Positions 6,439 to 7,352 of a DNA stretch of 7,352 nt are shown one piece after another. The DNA is taken from positions 1 to 7,352 of the forward strand of contig JAFECY010000119.1 in NCBI GenBank assembly GCA_018241865.1, given 5' to 3'. Source of the DNA: Pseudomonadota bacterium. Its GTDB lineage: Bacteria; Pseudomonadota; Gammaproteobacteria; Burkholderiales; Burkholderiaceae_D. Numbering within the stretch: position 1 is the first letter of the stretch; every line of letters begins with the position of its first letter. The notes under the pieces are model-generated. The model made no database searches. It was not told the origin of the DNA and saw nothing but the letters and a program-made list of their open reading frames with translations. A program made the translations under genes and the position numbers.

Positions 6439-7089
6439 TTAAGCGGCGGGCTTGGTAGCAGCACCACCGAGCGCATCGAGTTTGAGTTGTACCAGTTGGC
6501 GCCCAGGATTTTTTTCATCCATTTTGTCCAAGGCAGTCTGATAAGCGGCTCGCGCCTCGGCCGTCTTGTTTTGCGCCGCGAAAATATCACCTTTGCGATC
6601 AGCGACATCGCCAGCGAACGCTGGCGGAAAATCGCCGGCCAGCAAGGTCAATCCTTGCTCATAGGCTTTGTCGTCGAGTAGCACGCCGGCCAAGCGAATT
6701 TTCGCCAACGCTTTGTATTCCTCGTTCGCGCCCTTATCGACTACCCATTCGAGTTGCGTCTTGGCCGACTTCACATCACCGGCATCGAATGCCGATTTGG
6801 CCGCTGCCAGCGCCGCCATCTGCGCATAAGCAGTGCGACCGAAACGGTCTTCCATGTCGGTAGCGGCGCGCTGCACCTTGGTGTTGTCCTTCGCCGTCAC
6901 CGCTTTTTGCATTTCCTCATACAGTTGCGCGGCTTGCGCGGATTGCTTGCGCAGATAAATATTCCAACTCGTCCATGCGGCATAACCCGCCAGCGCAACG
7001 ATCAGCACCCAGCTGAGCAAGTTGCCGTACTGTTTCCACCAAGCCGTGAGCGAGGCCAGCTGTTCCTGTTCTTCGTGATCGTATGCCAT
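6439..7089 (-). CDS. yfgM: YfgM family TPR-like inner-membrane protein, ancillary to the Sec translocon
   Basis: In E. coli, YfgM is anchored in the inner membrane, associates with SecYEG and the chaperone PpiD, and is thought to help hand over exported proteins in the periplasm. The 216-residue product has a short cytoplasmic N-terminus with the family opening YDHEEQEQL and TAWWKQYGN (about 3-23), one membrane segment (about 24-43, LLSWVLIVALAGYAAW), and a periplasmic Ala-rich helical part with TPR-like character (about 50-205, for example AALAAAKSAFDAGDVKSAK and KGDIFAAQNKTAEARAAY). Length is close to E. coli YfgM (about 206 aa). The start lies 23 bp after the hisS stop with no evident Shine-Dalgarno, so it probably depends on translation of hisS. 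Position between hisS and bamB supports the name. Confidence 0.95.
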   Translation of the reverse strand: MAYDHEEQEQLASLTAWWKQYGNLLSWVLIVALAGYAAWTSWNIYLRKQSAQAAQLYEEMQKAVTAKDNTKVQRAATDMEDRFGRTAYAQMAALAAAKSAFDAGDVKSAKTQLEWVVDKGANEEYKALAKIRLAGVLLDDKAYEQGLTLLAGDFPPAFAGDVADRKGDIFAAQNKTAEARAAYQTALDKMDEKNPGRQLVQLKLDALGGAATKPAA

Positions 7090-7112
7090 AGGATGTGTTT
7101 GTCAGTGATGAG

Positions 7113-7352
7113 TTAATGATGATAGTGAATGTGTTCATCGTGGCTGTGATCGTGCTCGTCGGCGCCGACGATCTGATCGACCACATGATCGATCACCGCC
7201 TCGAATGCAACGGTGGTCTGATTGTTTTGCTGATCGGCAGCACGCAAGGATTTGACGACCGCCACGCCTTTGGCCATTTCATCTTCGCCGAGAATGATGG
7301 CGAAGGCTGCGCCGCTAGCATCGGCGCGCTTCATCTGCGCCTTGAAGCTACC
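7113..7352 (-). CDS. hisS: Histidyl-tRNA synthetase, C-terminal 79 residues (5' part outside the window)
   Basis: HisRS charges tRNA-His with histidine in the cytoplasm. Only the end of the anticodon-binding domain is present: [15 protein letters not shown], then [31 protein letters not shown] and the final helix [13 protein letters not shown], all typical of the class II HisRS C-terminus. The frame is open to the right edge, so the apparent ATG at 7334 is internal. After the conserved domain comes a 16-residue tail, [16 protein letters not shown], with seven histidines and five acidic residues. The tail is not part of the E. coli enzyme as I know it. The gene heads the hisS-yfgM-bamB-der run. 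The family call rests on the fragment and on synteny, which agree. Confidence 0.93.
   Translation of the reverse strand, partial: GSFKAQMKRADASGAAFAIILGEDEMAKGVAVVKSLRAADQQNNQTTVAFEAVIDHVVDQIVGADEHDHSHDEHIHYHH

Noticed and set aside
6420..6608. Extension of bamB to an upstream ATG at 6608 (447 aa)
   Set aside because: The extension is Arg-rich, overlaps yfgM by 170 bp and would place the lipoprotein signal peptide inside the protein. The ATG at 6419 has a strong ribosome site.
7137..7334. A separate small metal-binding protein starting at ATG 7334
   Set aside because: The frame is open to the window edge, and the sequence is the conserved end of HisRS; the ATG is an internal methionine.

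Overview
The window is a contiguous stretch of core genome from a Gram-negative bacterium. It is most likely a betaproteobacterium of the order Burkholderiales. The gene content, the short Hfq and the protein style resemble Oxalobacteraceae such as Herminiimonas or Janthinobacterium; that placement rests on recalled gene order and Hfq sequence, not on a search. All nine recognisable genes lie on the minus strand, with gaps of -4 to 48 bp except one of 115 bp. In transcription order (high to low coordinate) they are hisS (3' end only), yfgM, bamB, der, hfq, hflX, hflK, hflC and a DUF2065 (YjeT-like) gene cut by the left edge.

Right half, 7352-3913: the end of histidyl-tRNA synthetase, then YfgM (inner-membrane TPR protein of the Sec translocon periphery), BamB (outer-membrane lipoprotein of the BAM complex) and Der (double GTPase for 50S assembly). 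This block joins translation, secretion and outer-membrane protein assembly.

Left half, 3912-1: a 115-bp non-coding leader, then hfq (RNA chaperone), hflX (ribosome-splitting GTPase), hflK and hflC (SPFH proteins that surround FtsH) and a small DUF2065 membrane protein. In Escherichia coli these two blocks sit at separate loci; here they abut. The leader before hfq is the only gap long enough to hold a separate promoter, though I could not pick a convincing one by eye.

No tRNA, rRNA, mobile element, CRISPR array or phage gene is visible. I see no undescribed multi-gene system; this is a housekeeping region. The details worth a second look are small: an Arg-Asp repeat tail on HflK, a His-rich tail on HisRS, an acidic tip fused almost directly to the Hfq core, a short HflX lacking a C-terminal domain, hflX and hflK sharing one frame across a single stop codon, and start-site ambiguity in hflC.
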